Below the pieces are notes generated by a model. The model was not told the DNA's origin, made no database searches, and saw only the letters and a program-made list of their open reading frames with translations. From assembly GCA_015863185.1 (NCBI GenBank), contig JACBXP010000018.1, positions 1 to 33,004 on the forward strand: a DNA stretch of 33,004 bases, written 5' to 3'. Made by a program: the position numbers and the translations under genes. This document shows positions 9,889-18,610 of this stretch, piece after piece. Source of the DNA: Aerococcaceae bacterium DSM 111020. Lineage in GTDB: Bacteria > Bacillota > Bacilli > Lactobacillales > Aerococcaceae. The stretch's first letter is position 1, and every line of letters starts with the position of its first letter.

Positions 9889-10782
9889 CTAAGCATTTGA
9901 GACATCTTGTTTCAATAATGGATAGCCTAACTGTTCTCGTTTTTCGACAAAATTTGTCGCAACTGCACGAGCCATTTTTCGTATTCTTGCTAAATAACCA
10001 GCTCTATCTGACACAGATATAACACCTCTAGCATCAAGAAGGTTAAAAATATGAGAACATTTCAAAATATAGTCATAGGCAGGATGAACTAATTGTTGCT
10101 CAATACAAGCCAACGCTTCTGCTTCATAGGCCGTAAATTGTTCAAATAACATGGCATTATTTGACGTATCGAATGCATAACGCGTTTGTTCATATTCAGG
10201 CTGTTGGAATATTTCACCATATTTAATTCCCGGTGCCCAATATAAGTCATAAACATTGTCTACATCTAGGATGTACATAGCTAATCGCTCTAATCCATAG
10301 GTCAATTCACTAGTTACCGGATCACAAGTTAGACCGCCAACTTGTTGGAAGTAAGTAAATTGCGTGATTTCCATGCCATCAATCCATACTTCCCATCCTA
10401 GGCCAGCACAACCAAGGGAAGGATTTTCCCAATTATCCTCAACAAAGCGGATATCATGCTCTAATGGATTAATGCCTAAGGCTTTTAAACTATCCAAATA
10501 TAATTCTTGAATATTTAAGGGTGAGGGTTTCATGACCACTTGGAATTGATGATGTTGGTATAATCTATTTGGATTCTCACCATATCGGCCATCTGCTGGT
10601 CTTCGGGATGGTTCCACATAAGCAGCATTCCAAGGTTCTGGACCTATCGCTCGCAGAAATGTATAGGGGCTCATTGTTCCGGCTCCTTTTTCTGTATCAT
10701 AACTTTGCAAGATTAAACAGCCTTGTTCTGCCCAGAATTGCTGTAATGTTAAAATCATATCTTGTAACGTTGTTGGTTTCAT
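9889..10782 (-). CDS. glyQ: Glycine--tRNA ligase alpha subunit
   Basis: The alpha subunit is the class II catalytic core that makes glycyl-adenylate. The product has 297 residues, close to the usual length. It shows the well-conserved N-terminus around [14 protein letters not shown] and [19 protein letters not shown], followed by [12 protein letters not shown]. It is preceded by a complete T-box leader and heads the glyQ-glyS transcript. Confidence 0.98.
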   Translation of the reverse strand: MKPTTLQDMILTLQQFWAEQGCLILQSYDTEKGAGTMSPYTFLRAIGPEPWNAAYVEPSRRPADGRYGENPNRLYQHHQFQVVMKPSPLNIQELYLDSLKALGINPLEHDIRFVEDNWENPSLGCAGLGWEVWIDGMEITQFTYFQQVGGLTCDPVTSELTYGLERLAMYILDVDNVYDLYWAPGIKYGEIFQQPEYEQTRYAFDTSNNAMLFEQFTAYEAEALACIEQQLVHPAYDYILKCSHIFNLLDARGVISVSDRAGYLARIRKMARAVATNFVEKREQLGYPLLKQDVSNA

Positions 10783-10800
10783 AATTATTCTCCTCCAAAT

Positions 10801-10843
10801 AAAAATACCGTCCCTATGAGATCATTTTAATCTCATAGGGACG
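10801..10843 (-). terminator. T-box-controlled terminator upstream of glyQ
   Basis: A 14-bp stem, CGTCCCTATGAGAT paired with ATCTCATAGGGACG, is followed on the minus strand by GGTATTTTT. Its 5' arm overlaps the region that would pair with the T-box sequence in the antiterminator form. Confidence 0.9.
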
Positions 10844-10986
10844 ATGTCATCGCGGTTCCACCCTAATTCTGATCCATAAAAAATCAGCGCCTCAATTATA
10901 TAAATTATGTTAAAAATGCCTACGAATCGTTCTAGCTCTCACCATCCTAGAATCGCTTTACTTTCTTATTTATCATTAAATCATTG
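10803..10986 (-). ncRNA. Glycine T-box leader of glyQS
   Basis: The minus strand carries the T-box core AGGGTGGAACCGCG (10850-10863). Upstream are a stem III-like CTGAT...ATCAG and a stem I with GGTGAGAGCT. Stem I contains GGC followed by A (in GTAGGCATTT), which fits a glycine specifier with the conserved purine after it. Downstream is a strong terminator. Uncharged tRNA-Gly should favour the antiterminator and allow glyQS transcription; charged tRNA should leave the terminator formed. Confidence 0.93.
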
Positions 10987-10992
10987 ATTATT

Positions 10993-11021
10993 ATTTTACT
11001 GAGAAATAAGGACAATGTCAA
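10993..11021 (-). promoter_or_regulatory. glyQS promoter abutting the recO stop
   Basis: On the minus strand TTGACA (11016-11021), a 17-base spacer and TAAAAT (10993-10998) form a near-consensus sigma-A promoter. The -35 begins one base past the recO stop codon. Transcription should start near 10986, giving a leader of about 200 bases that holds the T-box. Confidence 0.85.
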
Positions 11022-11855
11022 TTAGTTTTCTTCATCTTGAGTTTTATCCTTTTCCACTGCTTTTTCTTTATTTGATTTTTCACGTGAATTCTTTAATTTG
11101 TTGATTTCTTGTTCCATTTTTGTTAATTGATTAAGATAAGATTTACTTTTCAACCGTAATCCTACATATTCATCATAGATAGCATCCATTAGACGTCTAA
11201 TTTCTGCTAATAATTGTGGGGATAATGATACATTCTGAATATCCTCCAATGATAAACGTTGCAAATGTTGTAATATATATATTGCATTCGGGTCAGTCTG
11301 CATCCGATGACTATCTTGATGATAATGACGCGGACATAGTAATCCCATTTGCCTAATACTCATATCAAAGGGACCTTGAATCGTTTGACAATATAAACAG
11401 TGTTCGAAATTAAAGTATGTCCCAAATTCAGGCAATAAGCGTAATTCAATATAGGCAATAATAATCTCTGGAGCTATGTGTTGGTCCAATTTATTTAACG
11501 TTTCACTTAATAGTTGATAGATTTCAGGACGCGGTTCATTATCCGGACAGGCAGCGTCCACTAACTGACTAGCATACACCGCATAAGCTTGAATAACGGG
11601 ATCCATTTGCACTTGTCGATACATATTCAGTGTGTTTGCTTCCTTGAGAAAGGATAAACTATCTTGGTTAATCGTTCCAATATAAGAATGCTTAGTCAAA
11701 GGCAAGGTATGACTATTCAAAGAATGGTTCGGTTTATTTAATGCTTTAACAAAAAACATTTTTGTTCCATAATTTTGCGTAAATATTTTCACCAATGCAT
11801 CTAAATCACGATAAGGACGCTTAAAAAGGACAATGCCTTCAAACGATTCGTTCAA
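11022..11855 (-). CDS. recO: DNA repair protein RecO
   Basis: RecO loads RecA on SSB-coated gaps together with RecF and RecR. The 277-residue protein has an N-terminal OB fold (about 1-80) and a helical C-terminal part. The zinc site reads Cys153, Cys156, Cys174 and His177 (CLYC ... CPRH), where many relatives have a fourth cysteine. A lysine- and glutamate-rich tail of about 35 residues extends past the usual end. The start is TTG at 11855, with GGGGG 7 bases upstream. A nearby ATG (11860) is out of frame and stops at once. It follows era by 18 bases. Confidence 0.93.
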   Translation of the reverse strand: MNESFEGIVLFKRPYRDLDALVKIFTQNYGTKMFFVKALNKPNHSLNSHTLPLTKHSYIGTINQDSLSFLKEANTLNMYRQVQMDPVIQAYAVYASQLVDAACPDNEPRPEIYQLLSETLNKLDQHIAPEIIIAYIELRLLPEFGTYFNFEHCLYCQTIQGPFDMSIRQMGLLCPRHYHQDSHRMQTDPNAIYILQHLQRLSLEDIQNVSLSPQLLAEIRRLMDAIYDEYVGLRLKSKSYLNQLTKMEQEINKLKNSREKSNKEKAVEKDKTQDEEN

Positions 11856-11873
11856 TTCATTGCCCCCTTATTT

Positions 11874-12788
11874 TTAATAATCTTCTGTTCGATAACCTAA
11901 TTCAACAAGCGATTGTTTACGATCACGCCAATCTTTTTGGACTTTTACAAATAAATCGAGATATACTTTGTCTCCGAGTAATTGTTCGATATCTCTTCTA
12001 GCAAGTGTTCCTATTTTCTTAATCATTAATCCTTTGTTTCCAATAATGATCCCTTTTTGACTATCTCGTTCCACATAAATGACGGCACTTATCTCTACTT
12101 TATCATCTTTATTCCGTTTCATACTTTCCACATGTACGGCCACAGAATGAGGTATTTCTTCTCTGGTTAAATGTAGAATCTTCTCACGAATAAATTCAGC
12201 CACAACAAAATATTCCGGATGGTCCATAATTTGATGCTCAGGATAATATTGCGGACCTTCAGGTAAGTACTCTTTAATGGTATTTAATAAGTCAGGTACA
12301 TTGTCCCCTTCGGTCGCACTTATTGGGAAGACTTCATCAAACTCGTAATCACTAGTAAATTGTTCAATAATACCTAACAAATCATCCGAATCAACTAAAT
12401 CAATTTTATTAATCAACAAAAACACTGGCACATCGACATTCTTCACACGATCAATGACTAAACGATCACCTGGGCCCATTTTTTCATTGGCATTAACTAC
12501 TACAAGGACAATATCAACACCTTGAAGTGAGGAAAAAGCAGTCTTCAACATAAAATCCCCTAAAGCATGCTTCGGTTTATGAATTCCCGGTGTATCTATA
12601 AAAACAATCTGTGCTTCCTGGTCTGTATAAACTGCTTGAATTCGATTGCGTGTAGTTTGAGCTTTGTCGGACATAATTGCAACTTTCTGTCCAACAAAAC
12701 GATTCATTAATGTCGATTTCCCTACATTGGGACGTCCAATTAATGTAATAAAACCTGATTTAAAGCCATTATCTTGATTAAAATTCAT
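11874..12788 (-). CDS. era: GTPase Era
   Basis: Era is an essential GTPase that binds 16S rRNA near its 3' end in 30S maturation. The 304-residue protein has G1 GRPNVGKS (18-25), a TT switch I, DTPG, NKID near 127, and a C-terminal KH domain containing [13 protein letters not shown]. The length is standard. The start has AGGAGG 5 bases ahead. It sits in the conserved ybeY-dgkA-era-recO series. Confidence 0.98.
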   Translation of the reverse strand: MNFNQDNGFKSGFITLIGRPNVGKSTLMNRFVGQKVAIMSDKAQTTRNRIQAVYTDQEAQIVFIDTPGIHKPKHALGDFMLKTAFSSLQGVDIVLVVVNANEKMGPGDRLVIDRVKNVDVPVFLLINKIDLVDSDDLLGIIEQFTSDYEFDEVFPISATEGDNVPDLLNTIKEYLPEGPQYYPEHQIMDHPEYFVVAEFIREKILHLTREEIPHSVAVHVESMKRNKDDKVEISAVIYVERDSQKGIIIGNKGLMIKKIGTLARRDIEQLLGDKVYLDLFVKVQKDWRDRKQSLVELGYRTEDY

Positions 12789-12797
12789 ACATTCCTC

Positions 12798-13172
12798 CTA
12801 AAATAACATTATTAATTTGGGGACAAAGATAATCAGTCCAATAGTTACAGCTACAATCGCTGTGATTAACACTGCTCCAGCGCTGACATCTTTGGCTAAT
12901 TTTGCTAGAAGATGATAATCTTCTGTTACTAAATTGACGGTTGTCTCAATGGCCGTATTGATAAGCTCTGCTGTAATGACACCACCAATAACGAGTATCA
13001 ATAGCATCCACTCTACTGCATTCACTTTCATCAGCCAACTAAATAATGCCACAATAACTGTCATCAATAAATGAAAGCGAAGATTGCGCTCATTTTTTAC
13101 TGCATGAATAATGCCATTCCAAGCACAAGCAAATGTTCGAATAGTCCGCTTAATATAATATACAAAATTCAT
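12798..13172 (-). CDS. dgkA: Diacylglycerol kinase family protein (probable undecaprenol kinase)
   Basis: A small integral membrane kinase of the prokaryotic DgkA family. In Gram-positives these enzymes mainly phosphorylate undecaprenol, feeding the lipid carrier of wall synthesis. It shows the family core ERNLRFHLL followed by the second-helix motif AELINTAIETTVNL and three membrane helices. The start is uncertain: the ATG at 13172 lies one base after the ybeY stop (TAA A ATG), whereas an in-frame ATG at 13190 would overlap ybeY by 17 bases and add six residues. Neither has a strong ribosome site, so translation is probably coupled to ybeY. Confidence 0.93.
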   Translation of the reverse strand: MNFVYYIKRTIRTFACAWNGIIHAVKNERNLRFHLLMTVIVALFSWLMKVNAVEWMLLILVIGGVITAELINTAIETTVNLVTEDYHLLAKLAKDVSAGAVLITAIVAVTIGLIIFVPKLIMLF

Positions 13173-13173
13173 T

Positions 13174-13638
13174 TTAACGCGCCAATCCATATTGCTCGAG
13201 AATTTTCTCTTGGATACCGAACATTTCAGCTTCTTCTTGTTCAGTCATATGGTCAAAACCATTCAGATGCAAGAAGCCATGAATTGTCAAAAAGGCCAAT
13301 TCTCGTTCATAACTATGCCCATAGTCTTGGGCTTGCTCGATGACTTTATCATTCGAAATGACAATATCTCCCAAATGAACGATAGGCAGATGACTAAAAT
13401 CAATCGGATTACCGATAACATCCTCCATCATACTGAAGCTCAACACATCAGTGGCACGATCAATTTGTCGATAGATTGCATTTAATTCCCGTATTTCATT
13501 GTTATCGACGATGGTCACATCTACTTCCGCTTCATCCGATACATTTAAATAATTTGCTCCTAATTCAATAACATCTTGAATGATCTGCATTGAATGGTTA
13601 TTTAATCGTTGATTTTCATCAATAATCTCAATCTTCAT
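13174..13638 (-). CDS. ybeY: rRNA maturation endoribonuclease YbeY
   Basis: YbeY is a single-strand-specific metalloribonuclease that acts in 16S rRNA maturation and ribosome quality control. The 154-residue product ends with the zinc motif HGFLHLNGFDH, supplying three histidines. The central DVTIVDN and RATDVLSFS segments are typical. The ATG at 13638 was chosen because AAAGGGAAAG lies just upstream. An ATG 21 bases further up is possible but overlaps that ribosome site. It lies between phoH and dgkA, a widely conserved order. Confidence 0.96.
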   Translation of the reverse strand: MKIEIIDENQRLNNHSMQIIQDVIELGANYLNVSDEAEVDVTIVDNNEIRELNAIYRQIDRATDVLSFSMMEDVIGNPIDFSHLPIVHLGDIVISNDKVIEQAQDYGHSYERELAFLTIHGFLHLNGFDHMTEQEEAEMFGIQEKILEQYGLAR

Positions 13639-13689
13639 GGCTTTCCCTTTCATTTTCATTTATTGGGCAACTCAGACAATTCTTAAAGG

Positions 13690-14652
13690 CTAAGCGCCAT
13701 TGTTTTCACTATACGCTCGAATAATTTCTGCGACGACAGGATGTCTTACAACATCATCCGCATCAAATTTGACGAAGCGAATATTGTTAATGCCTTGGAG
13801 AATTTGTTTGGCGTCTCTTAATCCAGATTTAACACCTCGTGGGAGATCAACCTGTGTTTCATCTCCATTGATGATCATTTTTGATCCGAAACCTAGTCGG
13901 GTCAAGAACATTTTCATCTGAGCTGTAGTTGTATTTTGTGCTTCATCCAAGATAACAAAAGCATCATCGAGTGTCCGACCACGCATATATGCTAAGGGAG
14001 CTACTTCAATAACTTCTCGCTCCATTAAACGCACTGTCTGTTCGCGTCCGTAAACAGCATGTAACGCATCATAAATCGGTCTGAGATAAGGATCCACTTT
14101 TTCTTTCAAGTCACCTGGAAGAAAACCTAAATTTTCTCCTGCTTCAACAGCCGGCCTTGTCAGAATAATCCGCTTGACTTGTCCTTCTCGTAAGGCTTGT
14201 ACTGCCATGACCACAGCCAAAAAAGTTTTTCCTGTCCCTGCAGGACCGATACCGAAAACAACATCTGATTTTTGGACAGCTTTTACATATTGTAACTGTC
14301 CGAAATTTTTGGCACGGATCAATTTCCCATCAAATGTCTTACCGACAACTACTTCAAATAAATCTTGAAAATAATTCAATTGATCATTTTTTTCCATTTT
14401 AATAGCAGTAATCAAGTCCATTGTCTGAGGGGTAACACCTTGTTGTAGTAATTGCAATAACACCCTAAATATATCACGAACCGCTTGAACGTCTACTTCA
14501 GATTCTCCTTCGATTGTAATCTCTTCACCGCGATTACTAATCGAAACAGGATAATGAGACGCAATCAATTTGGCTTGTTTATCATGAGTTCCCAGTAATG
14601 CCATTAACCATTCTGGATTCGTTACGATTACAACTTCTTTAAAATTTGTCAA
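13690..14652 (-). CDS. phoH: PhoH family ATPase (PhoH/PhoL)
   Basis: A 320-residue predicted cytosolic ATPase, usually found next to ybeY and thought to act in RNA metabolism. An N-terminal KH-like part (about 1-100) precedes the nucleotide-binding domain with Walker A GPAGTGKT (136-143), the family signature RPAVEAGENLGFLPGD, and a Walker B region VILDEAQN near 235. Translation starts at TTG (14652), with AAAGGAG 7 bases upstream; there is no competing ATG nearby. The Bacillus gene for the HD-type phosphodiesterase YqfF/PgpH, often between phoH and ybeY, is absent here. Confidence 0.96.
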   Translation of the reverse strand: MTNFKEVVIVTNPEWLMALLGTHDKQAKLIASHYPVSISNRGEEITIEGESEVDVQAVRDIFRVLLQLLQQGVTPQTMDLITAIKMEKNDQLNYFQDLFEVVVGKTFDGKLIRAKNFGQLQYVKAVQKSDVVFGIGPAGTGKTFLAVVMAVQALREGQVKRIILTRPAVEAGENLGFLPGDLKEKVDPYLRPIYDALHAVYGREQTVRLMEREVIEVAPLAYMRGRTLDDAFVILDEAQNTTTAQMKMFLTRLGFGSKMIINGDETQVDLPRGVKSGLRDAKQILQGINNIRFVKFDADDVVRHPVVAEIIRAYSENNGA

Positions 14653-14689
14653 ATAGGTACTCCTTTATAATTAGTGATTGTGCTGTATG

Positions 14690-15601
14690 CTATGTTATCT
14701 CAATGTGATCCGTCATATCTAATTGCATATATTGAGCTGTTGGCATGGTAATATTCTTGGCTTGAAAGCCATCATACAAAGCCAATTGCATGCGGCTATT
14801 ATTGTATGCTAAACGATGATAATCAGAAAAATAGGTCACCGTAATCTCAAAGCCTATGCCTTTAACTAGAATATGTACAGAGGGCTTCTTTTCCGTATTG
14901 CCGATTGCTAAACTCTTCTCAAATGCTTCGACATCATCCGGTTCTGCATGTTCAATAATTTCCTGATGCACCTCATAAGCAATCCGTGCCGCTTCTCTAA
15001 AAGCTAATTCTCGATCATTATCAAAGTCAATTAAAATTGAAACATCTTGCTTGATAAATGGTGATTTATAAGAATAATTATGCGACGCTTCTTCGAATAT
15101 TTTCCGATTCGGTATCATCAATGACCGCCCCGTTGATTGTTGGGTTGAAATGATACTCTCCACTTCTAATAAATGGATTTGGAGAAAGTCAATATCTAAT
15201 ACATCCCCTTTAAAACCAGCAATTTCGATTCTGTCACCTATATCAAATGGCTCGCGAAAAGAAATATAAAGATAAGCCATAATATCCAAAATCAAACCTC
15301 TAAGTGCTAACACTGAAACAAATCCGATGATGGTAATGACTAAAGCGAGAGATTCCATCCGAGTGAACCATAACTTCATAATGATACCCAATGAAATAAA
15401 AAGAGTCGCGAGGCGTTTCCATCCAATGGTAATTTGTAAACGTTTCGGATCATCGATCCAATTATTTAATAGCCACGTGAGGCCACGACTCATTAATAAT
15501 AATACACCGATTAAAACTAATGATAATAAGATTCTTTGGAAAAATTTGGCTGGATCTTCAATTCCTGTATTCAGATAAGCTAAATAATCCTCATAAGACA
15601 A
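14690..15601 (-). CDS. Small-conductance mechanosensitive channel family protein (MscS-like)
   Basis: A 303-residue membrane protein with three hydrophobic segments (about 22-46, 60-80 and 84-113). It is followed by the MscS beta domain beginning REPFDIGDRIEIAGFKGDV (117-135) and a C-terminal alpha/beta part. Such channels open under membrane tension to release solutes during osmotic downshift. The pore helix is less glycine/alanine-rich than in E. coli MscS, so conductance may differ. The start is TTG at 15601 with AAGGAG 8 bases upstream. It has its own promoter and is followed 37 bases later by phoH. Confidence 0.88.
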   Translation of the reverse strand: MSYEDYLAYLNTGIEDPAKFFQRILLSLVLIGVLLLMSRGLTWLLNNWIDDPKRLQITIGWKRLATLFISLGIIMKLWFTRMESLALVITIIGFVSVLALRGLILDIMAYLYISFREPFDIGDRIEIAGFKGDVLDIDFLQIHLLEVESIISTQQSTGRSLMIPNRKIFEEASHNYSYKSPFIKQDVSILIDFDNDRELAFREAARIAYEVHQEIIEHAEPDDVEAFEKSLAIGNTEKKPSVHILVKGIGFEITVTYFSDYHRLAYNNSRMQLALYDGFQAKNITMPTAQYMQLDMTDHIEIT

Positions 15602-15627
15602 TTGACCACTCCTTCAATAAATGTGAG

Positions 15628-15640
15628 TATATTATAACAT
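15628..15640 (-). promoter_or_regulatory. Promoter ahead of the mscS-like gene
   Basis: On the minus strand TGTTATAAT gives a consensus -10 (15631-15636) with an extended TG. No good -35 is visible at normal spacing. It would start transcription near 15624, just upstream of the mscS-like ribosome site. Confidence 0.6.
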
Positions 15641-15784
15641 ATTTCATCATGAGAAATAGCTAAAGCATCACCTTTGCTAGAATTATTTGATTCAAGAATA
15701 AAAAAGAATAACAAGTTGATTGACAGAGGCTTCTAATTATTAATATTAAACTTAGTATTTAAGTCAGTCAGCGATGTTTTACCC

Positions 15785-15815
15785 AATAAAAAAACATCGC
15801 AGTGAGCGATGTTTT
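15785..15815 (-). terminator. rpsU terminator
   Basis: AAAACATCGC and GCGATGTTTT (15806-15815 and 15791-15800 on the minus strand) form a 10-bp stem with a 5-base loop. It is followed by a run of T. It lies about 50 bases after the rpsU stop. A third copy of the arm lies at 15771-15780. Confidence 0.85.
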
Positions 15816-15861
15816 CACATTAAACAATGTATTTAATTGAGTCACTTCAATCATTCTAAAA

Positions 15862-16035
15862 TTAATACTTGCGTTTACGAGCTGCTTCAGCTTTTTTCTT
15901 ACGTTTAACACTAGGTTTTTCGTAATACTCACGTTTACGAGCCTCTCTTAAAGTACCGGTTTTAGAAACGTTACGCTTAAAGCGACGAAGAGCGTCGTCT
16001 AATGATTCGTTGTCACGAACAACTGTTTTAGACAT
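15862..16035 (-). CDS. rpsU: 30S ribosomal protein S21
   Basis: A 57-residue, strongly basic protein starting [20 protein letters not shown] and ending [13 protein letters not shown], typical of S21. S21 joins the small subunit platform near the 3' end of 16S rRNA and helps initiation. The start ATG at 16035 is preceded by GGAGGAGGG about 9 bases away. It has its own promoter upstream and terminator downstream, so it is probably a single-gene transcript. Confidence 0.97.
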   Translation of the reverse strand: MSKTVVRDNESLDDALRRFKRNVSKTGTLREARKREYYEKPSVKRKKKAEAARKRKY

Positions 16036-16103
16036 AAATATACCCTCCTCCCAAGCTTTTAGTAACCTTTCTTAGACCTAAAATCTAATAAAGTTCAAAA
16101 TCT

Positions 16104-16131
16104 ATTATAGCATTGCTTCTTGTCATTTCAA
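16104..16131 (-). promoter_or_regulatory. rpsU promoter
   Basis: On the minus strand TTGAAA (16126-16131), a 16-base spacer and TATAAT (16104-16109) form a strong promoter with an extended TG before the -10. It lies between the Fur-family gene and rpsU. Confidence 0.8.
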
Positions 16132-16194
16132 GTGTTTTTATAAAAATTTAAGTAAAATATGGAAAAAGTATTCAAAAAACACAATCAGACGATA

Positions 16195-16653
16195 TTAACC
16201 CGCTTGAGCGCATTGCGGACACAATCCAAACACTTCAAAACGATGACTTTGTATTTCTGCTCCAGATAAATCTGATTCAACTTGATCCATTGGACAAGCA
16301 TGAATAGGAATTACTTTTCCACATTGAGTACAAATAAAATGATGATGATGCGTATTAGGAAAGCAACTTACTTTAAACATTTGCTCTTGATTATATTCTG
16401 TCATTTCTAGAATTCCTATCTCTGCAAAATCATATAGATTCCGATATGTGGTATTGTAGCTCATGGTCGGACGATCGGCACTCAGACGCTCATGAATTTC
16501 AGTGGCTTTAAAATAACGTTGATCATTCGAAAAAATATCAATTAATTCACGACGTTTCTTCGTCAGTTTAAAGCCTGATTCCTTCAATAACTCATAGGCT
16601 CTTTGCGTCATTTCATCAGGTGAATGAACGGTTTCTGAATGAGAATGGGTCAA
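16195..16653 (-). CDS. Fur family metal-responsive repressor (Zur- or Fur-like)
   Basis: A 152-residue regulator with a winged helix (about 25-85, including TYRNLYDFAEIGIL) and a dimerisation/metal domain. The latter holds a HHHH run (103-106) and two CxxC pairs (Cys108/Cys111 and Cys145/Cys148) for structural zinc. The ICTQCGKVIPIHACPMD and SHRFEVFGLCPQC segments look more like Zur/Fur than PerR, but metal choice cannot be read safely from sequence. The start is TTG at 16653, with AAGGAG 9 bases upstream; the longer in-frame ATG at 16698 would lie upstream of that ribosome site. It is divergent from the PpsR-type gene across 62 bases. I see no clear operator palindrome there. Confidence 0.9.
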   Translation of the reverse strand: MTHSHSETVHSPDEMTQRAYELLKESGFKLTKKRRELIDIFSNDQRYFKATEIHERLSADRPTMSYNTTYRNLYDFAEIGILEMTEYNQEQMFKVSCFPNTHHHHFICTQCGKVIPIHACPMDQVESDLSGAEIQSHRFEVFGLCPQCAQAG

Positions 16654-16715
16654 AGCTATGTCGCTCCTTTCTAGTTTATGATAAAATACAGATGACATTG
16701 TTAGAGGAGGTTACT

Positions 16716-17552
16716 ATGAATAATCAAACGGAAAATCCCCCTGTATTACATTATTTTATCTTATCTGATTCCATTGGTGAAACAGCCGTCAAACTCGTTA
16801 AGTCTATTTTAGCACAATTTCCTACAATTGACGCTAAAATGCATCGTTATACTTTTATTTCTGAACCGGCCCATTTAAAACGTATCTTAGAAAAAGCCAA
16901 CCGCTTAGATGCATTGGTCTATATGACCATTGCGGATAATGAATTGGCCAATTTAGCAGAAAAATATTGCGTGCAAACAGGACTCATTTGTTATAATTTA
17001 ATTCAACCTTATGCTCTAGAAGTAGCCCGTCGCACGGGAGTTCGGCCGAGTGAAGTATCGGGTGCTCAGCATGAATTGGACGATCAATATTTTAATCGTG
17101 TGAAAGCCATGGAGTTTACGGTGTCCTATGATGATGGTAAGAATCCTAATGCTTTAGAAGAAGCGGATATTGTCATTTTGGGTGTCTCTAGAACCGGTAA
17201 AACTCCCCTCTGTATGTATTTGGCAGTGATGGGTTATAAGGCGATGAATCTTCCCCTGATACCAGAAAATGATTTACCACCCCTTCTCTTTGAAATTGAT
17301 CCAGGAAAAATTATTGGTTTAACAAATGATCCTACGATTCTCAATAAACATCGTCTCAGTCGAATGCGCGAATATGGCATGTCTCAAACTTCGCGTTATT
17401 CATCAAAAGAACGCATTGCTGAAGAATTAGAATATGCGGACAAATTATATAAAGAATTAGGTTGTCCTGTTATTGATGTCGCAGATCGGAGTATTGAAGA
17501 ATCGGCCAGTATTATTTTAGATATTTTGAATTTACCAATCACTTGGCACTAA
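16716..17552 (+). CDS. Pyruvate phosphate dikinase / PEP synthase regulatory protein (kinase-phosphorylase, YqfL type)
   Basis: A 278-residue DUF299-family protein. Members phosphorylate and, by a phosphorolytic reaction, dephosphorylate a threonine of pyruvate phosphate dikinase or PEP synthase. In Bacillus the relative YqfL affects CcpN-controlled gluconeogenesis. The family N-terminus YFILSDSIGETA (13-24) and P-loop-like GVSRTGKT (156-163) are both clear, with PL(C)MYLA and YKAMNLPLIPE following. The ATG at 16716 is set by AGAGGAGG 5 bases upstream; a longer in-frame extension would start in the divergent gene. No target dikinase gene lies in the window. Confidence 0.93.
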   Translation: MNNQTENPPVLHYFILSDSIGETAVKLVKSILAQFPTIDAKMHRYTFISEPAHLKRILEKANRLDALVYMTIADNELANLAEKYCVQTGLICYNLIQPYALEVARRTGVRPSEVSGAQHELDDQYFNRVKAMEFTVSYDDGKNPNALEEADIVILGVSRTGKTPLCMYLAVMGYKAMNLPLIPENDLPPLLFEIDPGKIIGLTNDPTILNKHRLSRMREYGMSQTSRYSSKERIAEELEYADKLYKELGCPVIDVADRSIEESASIILDILNLPITWH

Positions 17553-17610
17553 AATGAGTCAACTCTCTGATTTACACGTTATTATGAGGCATTCTTTTCA
17601 TCTTCAGAAT

Positions 17611-17657
17611 AAAAAGCTCCAAAAGTTAGATTTTCGCTAACTTTTGGAGCTTTTTTT
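17611..17657. terminator. Bidirectional terminator between the PpsR-type gene and nfo
   Basis: A 19-bp perfect stem with a 7-base loop (17611-17629 with 17637-17655) sits between convergent genes. It has T runs on the plus side and, by its A-rich left arm, on the minus side. It should end both transcripts. Confidence 0.92.
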
Positions 17658-17676
17658 AACAATCTTTTCCCTTTGC

Positions 17677-18579
17677 TCAGACCTCTTGACTGAGAATATC
17701 TTGCATTAAGTGCGGATTAAGAGTTTGGTTTTTAAACATGGCTATTTCAAATTGATAAGGCGGTAACTTCACTTTACTGCCTTCCTCGATTGGAACCCAC
17801 GGTGTTTCTAATAATTTAGGTAAATCTGAAAACTCAGGTAGATGGACAATACGATTCAGTGCATCAAAACCAATTTCTCCTTGGCCAATATTAGCATGGC
17901 GGTCCTTATGACTGCCGCATCCATTTTTAGAATCGTTGATGTGAATCACTTTGAGACGGTCTAGGCCAATAATTTTGTCAAAAGCTGTCAATGTCCCATC
18001 TAAATCATGAACCACATCATACCCCGCATCATGAATATGACAAGTATCTAAAGTGATGCTTAACTTTTCATTATGTGTCACGCCATCGATGATTTGTGCT
18101 AATTCTTCAAAAGTACGACCAATCTCTGTTCCTTTACCAGCCATCGTCTCTAACGATATTTGCGCTGTTTGGTCAGGTCTTAATACTAGATTCAATCCGT
18201 GCACTATTTGTTTGATACCAATATCCGTTCCCGCACCTACATGTGAACCGGGATGAAAAGTAATTTGATCGGCACCTAAATATTCAACTCTTTGAATTTC
18301 CTGTTGAAGAAATTCAATCGCGAATTCATGATATCCTTCTTTAGTAGTGTTCGCTAAATTTATAATATACGGAGCATGTACAGTGAAAAAAGCTAAATCA
18401 TGCTCTTCCATCCAAGCAAACGCTTCATCTCGTCTAAATAATTCAATATCTTTACGACGTGTATTCTGTGGTGCTCCAGTATATACCATGAACACCGAAC
18501 TACCATAACTGGTGGCTTCTTTAGCTGAGCCGAATAACATTTCCTTCCCACTCAACGAAACATGCGAACCAATTAACAT
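17677..18579 (-). CDS. nfo: Deoxyribonuclease IV (AP endonuclease, Nfo)
   Basis: Endonuclease IV cuts DNA 5' of abasic sites in base excision repair. The 300-residue protein is a TIM barrel with the expected trinuclear zinc ligand segments: [60 protein letters not shown]. The start [12 protein letters not shown] is typical. It follows aspS by 31 bases and is probably the last gene of the hisS-aspS-nfo transcript. Confidence 0.97.
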   Translation of the reverse strand: MLIGSHVSLSGKEMLFGSAKEATSYGSSVFMVYTGAPQNTRRKDIELFRRDEAFAWMEEHDLAFFTVHAPYIINLANTTKEGYHEFAIEFLQQEIQRVEYLGADQITFHPGSHVGAGTDIGIKQIVHGLNLVLRPDQTAQISLETMAGKGTEIGRTFEELAQIIDGVTHNEKLSITLDTCHIHDAGYDVVHDLDGTLTAFDKIIGLDRLKVIHINDSKNGCGSHKDRHANIGQGEIGFDALNRIVHLPEFSDLPKLLETPWVPIEEGSKVKLPPYQFEIAMFKNQTLNPHLMQDILSQEV

Positions 18580-18610
18580 CTACAGTCTCCTTTCATTAAA
18601 TGATGGACAC

